Below, one piece after another: positions 35,369-47,351 of a stretch of DNA of 64,000 nt (the first letter of the stretch is position 1; each line of letters begins with the position of its first letter). The notes beneath the pieces were generated by a model, which saw only the letters and a program-made list of their open reading frames with translations, ran no database searches and was not told the DNA's origin. The stretch is from Achaetomiella virescens (Eukaryota > Ascomycota > Sordariomycetes > Sordariales > Chaetomiaceae): positions 62,001 through 126,000 of the forward strand of contig JARNGD010000007.1 in NCBI GenBank assembly GCA_031001845.1, written 5' to 3'. The position numbers and the translations under genes are program-made.

Positions 35369-35740
35369 CTAGGATGCTGATACTGTTTGTGGTTTCCGTA
35401 TATGAGGCATGTTTTTTGATGGTGGCAGAGGTGCCTGCTTCTGGTACGTGTTGGCCACTTCGAGATGGGTGACCGCTGGAGCCTCGATGATGAGTGATTT
35501 CTCAGGGACGTGGATGGTGACGATTTTCGCGGGCTCATCGGTCCGTCTCCTGTCGTCCTTCGGGTAAGGGGTCGGAGTCCGGTAGCGGATTGGCTGGTGT
35601 GGGTAAGTCTGTGACCTCCATCTCGTCGGCGGGATGAGCCAGTTTGGTTGTCTGTCGAAGATTTCCTCCCCTGCCTCTGAAAGCCCACTCCTGGTTCTAG
35701 CCGGATCCCTCGTCAAGCACCTGGACAACGCGGAGCCCAT
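35369..35740 (-). CDS. Possible small acylated protein (123 aa)
   Basis: Open frame from ATG 35740 begins MGSALSRC, which fits the N-myristoylation consensus (MGxxxS) with a neighbouring Cys for palmitoylation. The rest includes a beta-like KIVTIHVPEKSLIIEAPAV segment. No known domain. The N-terminal motif and the even composition argue for coding, but the evidence is weak. Confidence 0.33.
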   Translation of the reverse strand: MGSALSRCLTRDPARTRSGLSEAGEEIFDRQPNWLIPPTRWRSQTYPHQPIRYRTPTPYPKDDRRRTDEPAKIVTIHVPEKSLIIEAPAVTHLEVANTYQKQAPLPPSKNMPHIRKPQTVSAS

Positions 35741-35803
35741 GATGTTTCGCGAAAGGGAGGGTGGTGGCAAGTCAACGAGGAGAAAAGCTCGGTAAAGAGG
35801 AAC

Positions 35804-36487
35804 TTAAGCGTCCTGCGGTGATCGTGGATAGGATGTTGATGGCCTGGTGATGCTGCGCTCCTCAGAATGGTCGATGTTCGGAAAAAAGCGCCTGTTCGTT
35901 CTGACAGATTTTACACGTGTATTTCGCCCGGAGGCGCTGACGTCACGAATTAAGCCAACAGGATGACCGAAGATGAGGGCCAGATGGGGCGTGCGGGACA
36001 CGGCCGAGCCAACCATTTGAAACAGGGCATCAACCAAACCAGGAGCAGGCATCCGGGATAAGTGCCAAGAAGGATATCCCAGGATATACAGGTTAGGGAG
36101 GATATCCAACATATCCTCCCCAGATATGTAGGATAACGAGGAAGCTACGATCTTCGATACCGCTGGTGTTGGCAGACTGCTATGGTGCCCCAATTCACCC
36201 GATTTTAACATGAATTGAGTCTTGTTGGCCGTATTTGAAGCGGGTAACAACGAAGAATAGAGCTCCCAAGAGCAAGAAGGAGGCCGAGATATAGTTGGAA
36301 GAAGCGTGGAGGATCTGGAACAGGATGGAATACGGGCATGGATTGAGAGGATGGCGTTCCATATCCAGGAGAGTATTCGGTTAGAGGGAGGTAATGGATA
36401 TAAGGAGGGGAGGCCAAAGGACTGCCGGCAAGATGTAGTTGTAGAGCCCGGGCCTAGTGTTGAGTAGGGGGGAAAGGGGGGTTTCAA
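35804..36487 (-). CDS. Long open frame of doubtful status (227 codons)
   Basis: Unusually long uninterrupted frame, Ser/Pro-rich, with no domain, signal peptide or intron. It overlaps a stretch with several GGATAT repeats (36060-36140). It may be chance. Confidence 0.22.
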   Translation of the reverse strand: MKPPFPPYSTLGPGSTTTSCRQSFGLPSLYPLPPSNRILSWIWNAILSIHARIPSCSRSSTLLPTISRPPSCSWELYSSLLPASNTANKTQFMLKSGELGHHSSLPTPAVSKIVASSLSYISGEDMLDILPNLYILGYPSWHLSRMPAPGLVDALFQMVGSAVSRTPHLALIFGHPVGLIRDVSASGRNTRVKSVRTNRRFFPNIDHSEERSITRPSTSYPRSPQDA

Positions 36488-36785
36488 TGCAGGAGCTTAT
36501 AGGGGCTTACAGGGCATTGCTGGTTTAGAGGGTCTTGGCACTGCACGAAGACTTTTGGTAGCGATTTCCGTAGAGTCCTGAGCCTATTCAGACAAGAAAT
36601 AATAGCAAGGTTAATGTCGAATAGAATATACCTACCCTTCAGGCAGTCATTACCATCAACACTGCAGGAAGCATGCGAATAATTCCGTGAATCTAAGTAT
36701 GGCAAAAAGCATCACCCACATCATCTCCGGCTTTGGAGAGGGTGGGGAAGCAAAAGCAACGAGAGGCCAAAAACTAGATGTAGTG

Positions 36786-36871
36786 TGCGCGATCCGGGAT
36801 TCGAACCCGGGTCACTCGCTATTCCAGGAAGAGATGGGAAGCGAGAATTCTAACCACTGAACTAACCGCGC
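36786..36871 (-). tRNA. tRNA-Gly (CCC) with 14-nt intron
   Basis: Reverse complement starts GCGCGGTTAGTTCAGTGGTT and ends GGTTCGAATCCCGGATCGCGCA. The acceptor stem pairs over 7 bp (one G-T). The D arm has the glycine-type TAGTTCAGTGGTT; the anticodon stem is CTCGC/GCGAG with loop TTCCCA interrupted by a 14-nt intron after position 37; the T arm is perfect. Anticodon CCC. Confidence 0.85.
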
Positions 36872-37494
36872 TCTCATTTGTTGCTGGATAGCCAGGTCAA
36901 AATAATGTCTTATGTAATGTAGATTCGCGGATTGCACGACTAACAGCAAAACGCTTGCTGCATCTTGTGATGGGGATCGGCCGCGTGTTCTGCCATGCAG
37001 ACTTCCACGTCACAGGGAAGTGAGCCTTTATCCTTTTCCAACACGCTCAACGACCATGAATTCACTGACAACCTCATTCAAGGTAGACCAATCAATACGC
37101 CCGACCATGTGTTCCACTACCCTAACAACATAAACCAACATTATCTATTCTTATTCCTAGTGGAACATCCCAACACTCGTCAAGACTTATGCCATACATG
37201 GAAGTCGGAACATAAAAGCCGAGAGTAGCAGAACTAGTATAGCGTGCATAACGAAAGAGTCAGAATGGTGCAAAAGCGAAGTGTGGGTATGACTCCTTCC
37301 TGTCCCCCCGTAGTCCAACGCCCTGGAAATGCAACACTGGCCATGTCATGCAAACCGAACTGTCGTTGGGGAAAGAAATAAACGCCCCGCCAAGGATTCG
37401 CTGACGGAGGTGGTTAAGACGCCTTGCGATAGACGCTCGGCTTCTCCGTGATCGGAGAGAGATGCTCCTCCAAAGCGGCTCTGGCGCCCGCTTC
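36872..37494. other. Intergenic spacer
   Basis: No gene seen. Confidence 0.45.
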
Positions 37495-40383
37495 CTACTG
37501 CGGGCGGCTGGCCTGTTTCGCCTATTTGTCATGGTTAGCATCAAGTCATTGCTTCAACGAGCATCTCAGAAGGACAAACCTTCATCTGCTCAATCCGCGC
37601 CTTCAACTGGCTCGTAACTTCAGCGGCCCTCTTCCAGCTCTCCATCCCGGACGTTGCCGTCCCCGTCGCGCTAGACGGCGTCTCCCTTCCCCCGGTCCGG
37701 CTGCCCGTCCTGCTCCCGGCCCTATCAATCCCATACCCTCCATAACCGCCTATCGTATCCGGCGCGGTCCTCGGCTCCTTCTCGTCCATCCCACCATAAT
37801 CCCTCCTGAAACCCCTAGCCGGACTCCCACGCCCACTACTCGCAGTGCTCCCGGCATACCTCAGATCTGGATTAACCTTGAGCGGATGCGGGGGCATCCC
37901 GTCCCGTTCTCCTTCTCTTCGCTCAACGTACTAGCCATGCTCATGCGGTTCCTACCCGCGTTCGATGGAGCGTCGCGATAAATCCCCATATCATCGTGCG
38001 TGGGGCTCATGGTCCTGAAGCCCAGGCCGCCCGGCGAGCCAGGGCTGCCGGCACCAAGTGCCGCAATCTGAGCCTCAGCCTTGCTCAGTGCCCTCTTCAG
38101 CCTGTCCAGCTCGCGCCGCAACCGGTCATTGGTCTGCTCGGCCGCCTCGCAGTCGCTGCGCGCGCGCACGAGCTGGGTTTCTTTCGCCTTGATGGACAGC
38201 ACGTCGCGCGTGTGGTCCTCGATCAGCCCCGCATTCTGATTCTTGAGCTCCTGGATCTCGGACATCAGTTTGGAGCGCTCGTGGCGTCCGTCTTCGAGCT
38301 GGCGCAGGAGCCTCTCGTTGGCCATGCGGAGCTCTTCGAGTTCGGCCCGCTCGATGGCAGTGAGGCCGGACGTTGGCGTGGGAGAGGGTGGTGCTGCTGG
38401 GATGGATGGCACGGCGGGTTTGGTGAGAGAGCGGGCGGCGAGACCGCCCCGGCCGAGACCGAGGCGTGGTACCGGCTTTGCAGGAGGTGGGGACATGGGT
38501 GGCTCTTCTTCCACGGGGGGCGGTGATGGGGCCGGGGCTGCGGCCGGACGTCGTGGTGACCCCGCGCCAGGACCGGCAAGCGAACGTTTTTGTGGGGCCT
38601 TGAGCCCGCCTAGACCGCCCGGTTTGGGCATGCCCAGTTTACTCGCGGGAGCAGCCCGTGGAGGCGCTGGGTCTGCTGGAGGAGGAGGTGCCGCCGCGGG
38701 CTTCTTCACGCCTGCGGGAGTCTTCTTGACACCTCCGCCCAACGCCTTCTTGGGACCACCTGGGGGGGCACGAGCGGCCGGGGGTGGCGGCTTCGGTTTG
38801 TCCTTGGCCTTGACCTCAGCGGTTTCGTAGAACTCCTTGATCTTCGTCTTGCGGATGTCGTCGAGCCCTTCAAGATGGGGGTTCATCGCTCGCTCGCCGA
38901 TGATCTTCATGACGGTTCCGAGAATTTCAGCACCGCCCGAACGCAGCGCCTCGCTCGATTCCGAGAGCAGCTTCTTGGCCGAGTCGACGATCAACCCAAT
39001 CTCCTGCTTGCTGGGAACGTCTTTTGTTGTCCGCAGGCACCTGACGAGGAACTTCATAGTGCCCTCCTTGATCTGCGGATTCTTGTGGACAAGGTACGTC
39101 GTGATATCCTCGAGACACTCGGTAAGATCGGTCGCAAGGAAAACAGCGTCCAAGGCCGCGCCCAGAGCATCCGCGACCGTCTGCTTCTTCTCCTTCAACC
39201 TCTCCATGATCGGTTGCATGACAGTTGAGCGGTACTTTCCATATCCCTTCCTGAGACCCTTGGCAAGCAACTCGATGCACTGGGCGCCGCCTGAGTGACG
39301 ACCGCGATGTTGGCGTCCTTCATGCACTTGGCGAGACTCCGGTTGATCTCGCCAAAATCGGCATCCTTGATTCTCGGCACGTTGACAACGGCGTACAGCG
39401 CTTCGAGAGCCTCCTTCCTCTCCTTCCATTTCGACGAACTCAGGTTGTCGTAGAAGTCTTTCGGCACCTTGCTGATGACGTCTTGCGGCTCGGCTAGGTC
39501 GAAGGCATCCACCTCGCCCGCTCCTCCATCTCGCCGCCGTCCTCCTCATAGCCGTCATCGGTACCGCCCGCTGGGGCGCGCTCCTGAGCAGCTTGCTGCG
39601 ACCGCAGAAGGCGCTCTTGCTTGGGGGGCCCCTCCGCCTTAACCTTCTCGAACTGCGCCTCCAGGTCGTTCTGCTGGGTCGGCTTGAGGTCGTTCCAGAA
39701 CATGGGCTTCATCGCATCGCGCAGCCACCGGTAGAACTCGACCGCCAAGTTCGTGGCTTCCGCGCGCACGTTCTTGTCAGCATGCCCGAAAACCTTTGGC
39801 ATAATCTTCAGCACGGGCTTCGGATCGGCTATCTTGCAGCCATAGTTGTGGTAGATCTGTGTCAAAGCCGCGAGCGCCGCAGCGACTACTTTGGGGACCT
39901 TGTTGGAAAGCACGGGGATGATCTCCTCGATCACCGGGCCGGGGACATCGACCTCGATAAAGAGCAAGAGTGCCTCGACCGCGGAGCTCTTGATCGCTGC
40001 TCTGGTGGATGAAAGGCACTTCTCGACAATCGGGGTTACCGCATGTTGCCGGGCCCGCAGGGCCCCATCGCGGCCGCCGAATTTAAGGAATGCGCAGAGC
40101 GCGGCAAGGCCTTCCTGCTGCGCAGCTACGTTTGAATCTGCCGCGGCCGACTTCCACAGGCTGGGGTCTTGGATAAAGGGTCGGAATGCTGGGTCATACT
40201 CGTCGGGTGTCTTCTCGAACTGCTGGGCCGCCTCCTCATATGCCTGCTTTCTCACTTTCCAGACCTACCCACTGAGTGTCAGCATGTCCGCCCGTCATTC
40301 CACCAAGCCCGCCAGCTATCCCGTACCTTGTGCACCCAGCGATCTGTCAGCGGCAAGGAGCTGAAGTCTTCCTCTTCGGCCAT
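37495..40383 (-). CDS. stu2: XMAP215-family microtubule polymerase (STU2/AlpA)
   Basis: ATG 40383 (MAEEEDFSSLPLTDRWVHK), a 62-nt intron (40265-40326), a long exon and a last short exon (AKQASRPQ, stop 37495-37497) after an intron near 37522-37579. Two TOG domains are visible: TOG1 (KVRKQAYEEAAQQFEKTPDE to about residue 230) and TOG2 (VPKDFYDNLSSSKWKERKEA to about 39000-38800). A Lys/Pro/Ala/Gly-rich basic linker for lattice binding follows, then a coiled coil (AIERAELEELRMANERLLRQ to about 38060) and a Ser-rich tail. This two-TOG plus coiled-coil plan is that of fungal STU2 homodimers, which add tubulin at plus ends. The gene is essential in yeast. One-base losses near 39520, 39288 and 37893 break the frame, so these are almost surely sequence errors. 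Confidence 0.9.
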
Positions 40384-41900
40384 TCTGGGTCGAGTTGTAG
40401 AGCTCGCGGAAGGGGAGTTCAGACGAGCGGGCTCAACTGAGGAACGCTGTTGTCTCGGGTCGGCGGGGTTGCTAATCTCGGGACACAGTCGCTTGCGGCC
40501 TAAACTCGCGGTTCTTCTGATCAGTCTCCGTAGCCAACAGGGTTTCCTTTGGCCATTCATATCGGCCTGCGGAGGTGTCTGGAGGGAGCAGGAGGGGGCG
40601 GGAGGAATGAAGCGGCGCTGCTGGTGACGGTCGCAAAGGGAGGAGAGAGACATACAGGACAGTGGTAAGGCAAGCGCGTGGTGTGGTTCTGCTGCTGCGC
40701 TGCTGTTGTTTTTTGTCGGTGTGCGGACTATTTCGGAGGGAACCAGGGGCGGGTTGCAATCGAGCTTGCTTGCCTGTTCGGGGCGTGATTCACTGCAACG
40801 CGGGGAAGTTGTCCGGAAAGAGCGCTTGTTCGATGTTTTGTTGTGACCGTCGGTCGGTCGAGATTTCTCTTTTGGCGGTGCAGGGAGGGTCCAACCAAGG
40901 GCGACCCTGTCTTTCGCGGTTGCTAGGGTCAGCCAGGTCCTGGGCAGGGTTGTCGTTGTTGGCGAGGAGAACTGGCAATGAAAGCTTGACAGACTTAGGG
41001 ATTGCGCCAGGGTTCGTGCCAAAATGCCCCTGTACAGCGCGCAAGACTTGCAGTGGGGAAAAGCGATCAATATTTACCTACCCTTCGAGCAACCAACGTG
41101 GAAGTGCTGTTTGTGCGGCACTTTCCTCCTGCGTTGCTGGTTGCGGGCTGGATGAATGCGGGGCGCGACGCCTGATTTGGCCCTTGGCCATGTTGACATG
41201 TGCCGACTTGGGACGGCCCGTGCATTGCTAGAGAAACCCAGGCCCAGCCGTGATGTCACTTGCCCAGTGGCACTTGCAGCCGGCAGATAAGTGACAGGCA
41301 GCTGCTGGCGGCCCTCGTTCCAGACTCCCAGCTCAAGTCCAAGAGAGCAGCCGCATCAACAAATCCCACCATAACAATTTCCCGAGTTTCAAGTGTCCTC
41401 TTGCCCCGCCATTCGACCATTTGCGTTCGATTTGCCTGATAACTCGCACAGTTAGCGATCCCCGCCAACGTCCCACCGAACCCTCGAGCCCCAACTTGCA
41501 GCGTTCAGTGTTGCTGCATCCAAAAAGAAGTCCGCGGCACTTTAGCTGGCACCGTCACCGACTGCCTCGAGGCCCAAGACCAGCTCCCTATCTCCACTTT
41601 CACCTCCTCCACCCGTGGACCTGTCGATTTGAGAGACCGCGCGAAAACCTCCGCATCACCTGAGCACCCGCGGCCGCATCGACGACGTGTGCGCCAGGAA
41701 TAAAGATACCACATCCATTTCGTCCCCCCGGCCATGGCCCTTTGGATCGACCGTTTTGGCACGACATTTCGATAGTTCTGCTCCCTGCCACGAGGCAACC
41801 GATTGTCCACACTGTGACCGCCAATTTGATCTCCCCGCGATTTCCCCGTCTCCACCTACCACCCAACGGACCACGGGTTCACATTGCGCTCGGCCGCGCG
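40384..41900. promoter_or_regulatory. Shared divergent promoter region of STU2 and PAC1
   Basis: About 1.5 kb between two start codons pointing away from each other. No gene is supported inside. No TATA box is obvious near either start, as is common for housekeeping genes. Confidence 0.5.
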
Positions 41901-43420
41901 ATGGCACAGCTATTGACGTCCCGACAGGCTGAGGAGCTGTAGGTCCTTCCGGGCATAGGCGAGCTCTGTTGGAAAAGGGACGGCAGCTGACAGGCCGTCG
42001 CAGACACCGAGCCCTCATCGCCTACCTCGCCTCCAACAACCTCAAAGATACGCTACCGCTCTACGAGCCGAGCTGGGACTTGGCGAAGATGTCTTCGACG
42101 TTGCGACGGCAAAGAAATACGAGGGCCTACTGGAGAAGAAATGGACAAGTGTGGTGAGGTTACAAAAAAAGGTAGGCACACGCTCCGGCATCTCGACACT
42201 GTCCCCCGGCATGCGCGTCTGGGCTCAACGTTTTTTAACGATGATGCCCTCTAGATAATGGACCTCGAAGCACGGAATCAGGCCCTCCAGTCAGAACTGG
42301 ATAACTCCACGCCCACATCACGGCAGAACAAAGACCCCGTCAACTGGCTTCCGAGGTCGCCCGCTCGCCATACCCTCCAATCCCACCGAAACGCCATCAC
42401 ATGTGTCGCTTTTCACCCCGTCTTTTCCTCGCTAGCGTCAGGATCCGACGATCAAACTATCAAAATCTGGGACTGGGAGCTCGGTGAGCTCGAACGGACG
42501 ATCAAAGGTCACACCAAGGCAGTGTTGGATGTCGACTTTGGCGGCCCGCGTGGCAACACCCTTCTTGCGTCATGCAGCTCAGATCTCACTATCAAACTCT
42601 GGGACCCTTCGGACGAATACAAGAACATTCGGACCTTGCCTGGGCATGACCATAGTGTCAGCGCTGTTCGGTTTATTCCGTCTGGTGTCGCGGGCGGCGC
42701 CGGTAATCTGTTGGTCAGTGCCAGTCGAGACAAGACGCTGAGGATATGGGATGTGAGCACCGGGTACTGTGTCAAAACTCTCCGGGGCCATGCCGAGTGG
42801 GTACGAGATGTCTGCCCATCGATTGACGGCAGGTTCATTCTCTCAACGAGCGACGACTACACGGGTCGTCTGTGGGACGTATCGGTGCCAAACCCCGAAC
42901 CGAAGACGGCACTTATCGGTCACGAACACGTCGTCCTCTGCTGCGCCATCGCACCGGCCGCATCATACCCACACCTGGCTGCCATGGCGGGTGTCAAAAA
43001 GCCGCCAGCAACAAGTACGGTCGAGTTTATGGCGACCGGCTCAAGAGACAAAACCATTCGGCTCTGGGACGCGAGGGGAACATGCATCAAGATTCTGGTT
43101 GGGCACGACAACTGGGTTCGGGGTCTCGTCTTCCACCCGGGGGGCAAATACCTCCTCTCCGTCGCCGACGATTACACACTGCGCTGCTGGGATCTCACGC
43201 AAGAAGGGAGATGCGTCAAGACGATATCCGACGCGCATGGCCACTTCGTGCAATGCATCAGATGGGCGCCGTCGGTGGTTAAGGATGTGCCAGTTGCCAA
43301 CGGCGCCGATGGGCAAGGGAGGCGAACGGGGCAGCGAAGAAGGCTGCAGGGGAGGCCCAGATCCGCTGCGTCATCGCGACGGGCAGCGTGGACCTGAACG
43401 TGAGGATATTCGCCAACTAG
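41901..43420 (+). CDS. pac1: LIS1/NudF/PAC1 nuclear distribution protein
   Basis: Three exons: 41901-41938, 42004-42171, 42255-43420, with introns of 65 and 83 nt. The N-terminus MAQLLTSRQAEEL enters a LisH motif (HRALIAYLASNNL), then a coiled coil (KKYEGLLEKKWTSVVRLQKK, MDLEARNQALQSELD) and seven WD40 repeats (for example SGSDDQTIKIWDWE, GHTKAVLDVDF, SASRDKTLRIWDVS, ATGSRDKTIRLWDAR) ending CVIATGSVDLNVRIFAN. It binds dynein and with NudE/NudC drives nuclear migration. Exons 1+2 total 206 nt and exon 3 is 1166 nt; each is one base short of a whole frame. The missing bases map near 42056 (CTACCGCT, expected CTAGCCGCT) and near 43322. Phase analysis makes the model firm. Confidence 0.93.
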
Positions 43421-44706
43421 GCGGCCGTTCGCCGTTCATTTGAGAAACATCGGTTGGCGGGGGCAGGCCATGAACAGGCAGGCCGTGGAACTAGGCCGAA
43501 GTACGAGTGCTTGAAAAGGCAGTGTGCCAGACCCGCGGTCGAGCTCGTCAGATGCCAATGCAGCTCCATATGAGGGCACCTCCCCAGCATATCTGTGAGT
43601 AGGGGCTCCAAACAAACCAGGGATCAGCCTCTCATAGCCATCCAGGTTTTGAGACATGCAACTTGGGCAGGCATCAACCTCTCTGCGACATCATAATACC
43701 CTTGATGAGCCGCGGGATTACGGGCCAAGAGATACGACAGCGTTAGATAGATACCCCTATGTTAAGCGATTAATTGTTGTGCAACTCAAGATCAAGTTTG
43801 TCACGACCCAATGCGAATTTTCATGCCCCATTTCCCTCGCAGACCTAACGGATACGGGACATACTGTGACGGCGGACACAAATCAGCATATTGCGAGTCT
43901 GGTATTCCTCTTCAAAGTCTTTATTTTTACTCTTCTTTTTTTTCTTGCTTTGTTTTCCTCCTCACTATTCTCCTTTTTTCCCTCCTTTTCTCAAGATAAT
44001 ACAATACTGATTATTCCTGACGAGGGGGGAACCTACCACCAGAGGAGGCCCCCAAAACCCGTGGGATTGATGGCCAAATAGGGGTTATTAGGTAGCACTC
44101 CTGAATGTAGTCACAGCCGAGATTGCTGCGCAGTACAAGGCAAACTCTTCAGCAAGACACTTGTAAGCCTTGTCACAGCTGTTTCCTCCAGTAAGATGTA
44201 CTGAAATGGAGTGTATTTAATCAACTGCCCAAAGAGTTTGTTCTTCTGCAGCTTTAAGCGGACGACTCGGTGGCAGCTGGGGAAGACCAAGCTCGCTGAG
44301 GGAGCAACGAATGCAACGCTAGGCTGGGGAAGAGTCCGACGTAGGATCCGAAGGCACTGCATGTAAGGAATTAGTAAACAAGCCATCCTGCTAGTCATCT
44401 CTTTGAAGGAATCAGGAACCATGCAGGGAAGGGGCGTTGCGCGTCGATACCTCACCTCAGCACCGTTACCAGCCAAACAAACCAAGGGTAGTATTGCGGC
44501 CCTCGTACGCAACATGCCACAGCTTCTGCAGCATCAAATGCCGCATAGTGGCATTAATGTGACCCAAGCACCCGGATTTATGATGCCGCTTATTTAGGAT
44601 CCCGTCCTCGTAAATGAAGGGACCATCCGGACGCTCTCACCTCCCCTGAAGCACTGACAACTGCACTACTCCATCACCACCCAGCTGATAACCACCACTT
44701 ATCGCC
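43421..44706. other. Intergenic spacer
   Basis: No gene supported. T-rich from 43915 to 43995. Confidence 0.45.
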
Positions 44707-45401
44707 ATGGTCGTCCAAAGCCTCCTCCGCATAGCAACAACCCTCGGGGTCTTTCATCTCGCAATCACGACCACCGCGCTGGGACAGCGCAATGTAGAAT
44801 CCGACTTCGTCGGCCGTGGCGCCATCCACGTGCTCAACACCACCAACCTCACCACCACCGCCTCGCCCTCTGACCGCATTGGCTGCCTTAACGCGCATGG
44901 CATGCTCACGGCAAATGACTGCGCAGTCTTCACGCGCCTCGACGATCTCCCGCACGCGCTGTACTCGGAGGCAGGCAACTGCAGTTTCCGCAATCCCGAC
45001 ATGCCAACCAACACGGACAGCGTCTACGGGCGGAATACACATGCGTGGAGTTGCGGCGGGAAGAGGGAGGATAACGTGGTGGAGTACTACTACACCATGG
45101 TAAGTCGTCATGTCATTCTTTTTGATGTGTACTTACAAAAAAGTTTAAAGGCGGGGGTGAAATGGGAAAGCTGACTGATGCGCTGGCGCAGAACGGATTC
45201 AAGTACCCCCTTGTCTGCAACGGCAATCTGAACTGCTGGTATGACATCTACGCGAAGCTGCCGACGGACGACTCTGAGCCGCTGCCGGTGTGGGCGTTCT
45301 ATTGGGGCAGCCATCAGGCGGACGTGCCGAACGGGCATTGGCGCGTGCTGTGGTTGTGGGTGCAGGTGCCGGGGGGGAGTTCGGATCCTGGGCAGGCATA
45401 A
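44707..45401 (+). CDS. Secreted protein of unknown function (216 aa)
   Basis: Exon 1 44707-45099 (131 codons) and exon 2 45144-45401 (86 codons including stop), with a 44-nt phase-0 intron (donor GTAAGT, branch ACTTAC). The N-terminus MVVQSLLRIATTLGVFHLAI continues to a likely cleavage after TTALG. The mature part has conserved-looking GCLNAHGMLTANDCAVF and GNCSFRNPDMPTNTDSVYG blocks, four Cys before the intron and two after (CNGNLNCW), and a Trp-rich end (VWAFYWG). This Cys-containing extracellular fold recurs in fungal genomes without known function. The frame is intact. Confidence 0.72.
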
Positions 45402-45870
45402 ACGGGTACCGCTGCGGGCTGATGATAGTAATTGTGTTTCACCGGCGTTGGTCGTGGGTATGGGACGGTCATTCTCATTTACGTTCGCTGAGGGCCTTTG
45501 AACCAGGCCACAGATGCCTCCAGCCATGGCGTACAACACCCTAACTCAACCGTATTGATCCAGGTAGGAGTCGGTGGGCGATCGTCCTTTTGTATGTAAG
45601 AGGTAGGGATTGGAGAGTCGATGAAATTTGTCGGGGAGCCGCTTTGGGCGAAAAGGTGGTATGAATGGTGGCTGGTGGGCCACACGGGCTGGAGCAGGAG
45701 GGCCGAGTGGGATGGAAGCAATGATGCGGAGATGTCTGTTCGGAGAGATACCAACATGGAAAGGAAGACAATCTCCAGTGTCCCCTGAAAAGATATACAA
45801 TTAGTTACCAGTGCACGAGGCAAAACTCTCGCTCACGGCCACAGCACTTTGGGCTGAGAAACTCATGTTC
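45402..45870. other. Intergenic, convergent 3' ends
   Basis: No gene seen between the secreted protein and the methyltransferase. Confidence 0.45.
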
Positions 45871-47006
45871 CTACACAGTCTTCAATTTCCAAATGCCCAG
45901 CATGTCGGTGTCCTCGCCAATCTCGTAAGTGCGAGCTGGTTTGAAGTGCGCGATCCTCTCAAACGGACCATCACCTCTGATCTCAATTGCCGCTTTAGCA
46001 GCCTCCTCCTCCTCCTCAATCATGCCGTTCCCGCCGGCAGCCAACAGATTGCAGTAGATACCTTCTCTCAGACCCCATGGCGGCCCTGGGAGCTTGAGAT
46101 CCTTGTACAACGGGAACTCGAGGCAGACCAGTACCCCTGAGGGAGCGAGCAGCTCATTCATGCGGCGAGCCCAGTCCTGGCGCATGGAGGGCAGGAGGGC
46201 GCAGAGGAACTGAGTGCAGATGAGGATGGTCAATATCGGGCCCCAAAACCAAGAGTGCGTTGCTGACATACCGTGTAGTCATAGATCAGGTCAAAGCCAG
46301 AGAAAGCCTCACCATTCGAGCAGCACTCCTTCTCCCAATCCCTGGCGAAGAAGTCGCCGTTGATGAACTTCACCTGCCCCGCTCAGCGTTTGGGCGTGCA
46401 GAATTAGAGAAATTGTAGGGCAACGGGTCTGCGGCCTGCTCTCTGGCATACTTCCTAGCGGTCTCGACCGCAGTTGGTGAGACCTCGAGACCATACACAT
46501 CGTACCCATGAAAGGCAAGCATCACCGGGTCGTAGCCTTTGCCGCAGCCCTGTAGATGCTGTCAGCATGTCGTCCCGGCTTTCTCAGGGCTAGCAGAAGT
46601 AAGGTGTCGGATGGAAGAGGAATCGGAAAAGCATGAGGGTGGTCACAAGTTAAATCACGGCAGCCATACCGGCACAAGAGCCAATGGTTTGCGTCCGCCC
46701 GTTCCACTTGGCTTCGGTATCAGATTTGTTCCGGACTCAACGAGGTCAATGAGTGCGGAGAGGGGATGCCGCGATCCCAGTATGTTTTGTTCGTGTCCCA
46801 GAGCTCCGACCATCCCTGGCTCTGCTCCTTGCGGTCTCTTTCGCACGATAGCCGACTGTCAGCGACTCCCTGCCCAACATGCTCTGTTCACGCCACGAGG
46901 CAGCACCAGGGGGCTGCATAACGCACCTGCCAATGAAATGCGAGATAAGGTGAGTTGGGGTGAAGGGCGCCCCGGTATCGGGTGCGTCAGTTGCGTTGGT
47001 CGCCAT
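45871..47006 (-). CDS. SAM-dependent methyltransferase, thiopurine-methyltransferase type
   Basis: ATG 47006 (MATNATDAPDTGAPFTPTHL). An intron of about 100 nt (donor GTGCGT, acceptor CGCAAG) leads to WSELWDTNKTYWDRGIPSP, the TPMT signature. Then come ALVP, an intron (46570-46650), and the SAM motif GCGKGYDPVMLAFHGYDVYG with GLEVS, followed by VKFINGDFF, FDLIYDYT, a third intron (about 46205-46270) and FLCALLPSMRQDWARRMNEL with GVLVCLEFPL. The order fits the fungal TPMT family, whose members methylate S, Se or halide in plants and bacteria; the substrate here is unknown. A one-base loss near 46383 breaks exon 3. Confidence 0.8.
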
Positions 47007-47351
47007 GGTGAGAGTGAGAGCTGCAGTGATGCTGCTACCAACTTTCTGGTTTCTTGATTTCCCCGCGAATGGAAGCAGCCATCAATAATTCCCCTTCAGT
47101 CCCTCACTTGGTCGGACACTTCTCGCCCACTTATGAGATAATCACCCCCAATTTCAGCTAGACGCTGGAAATACATTCCTCCTTTCCGCGTGCGCGACCT
47201 AGAGTCTTGGCATTCTCGGCATCTGAAGATATCTGCAACAGTTCTGTGTTGTTTATAAAATAAAAAAAAAATTACATGAAGAAAGTGGTTGTTGCAGCTT
47301 TCCAATAATGCCCTTTTCAGCTGTGACGACCACCACTTCTGTCCGTGTTAA

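Noticed and set aside
40662..41231. 189-codon plus-strand frame upstream of STU2
   Set aside because: Starts at a weak position, Cys/Arg-rich composition typical of a GC-rich antisense shadow, and overlaps the 5' region of STU2.
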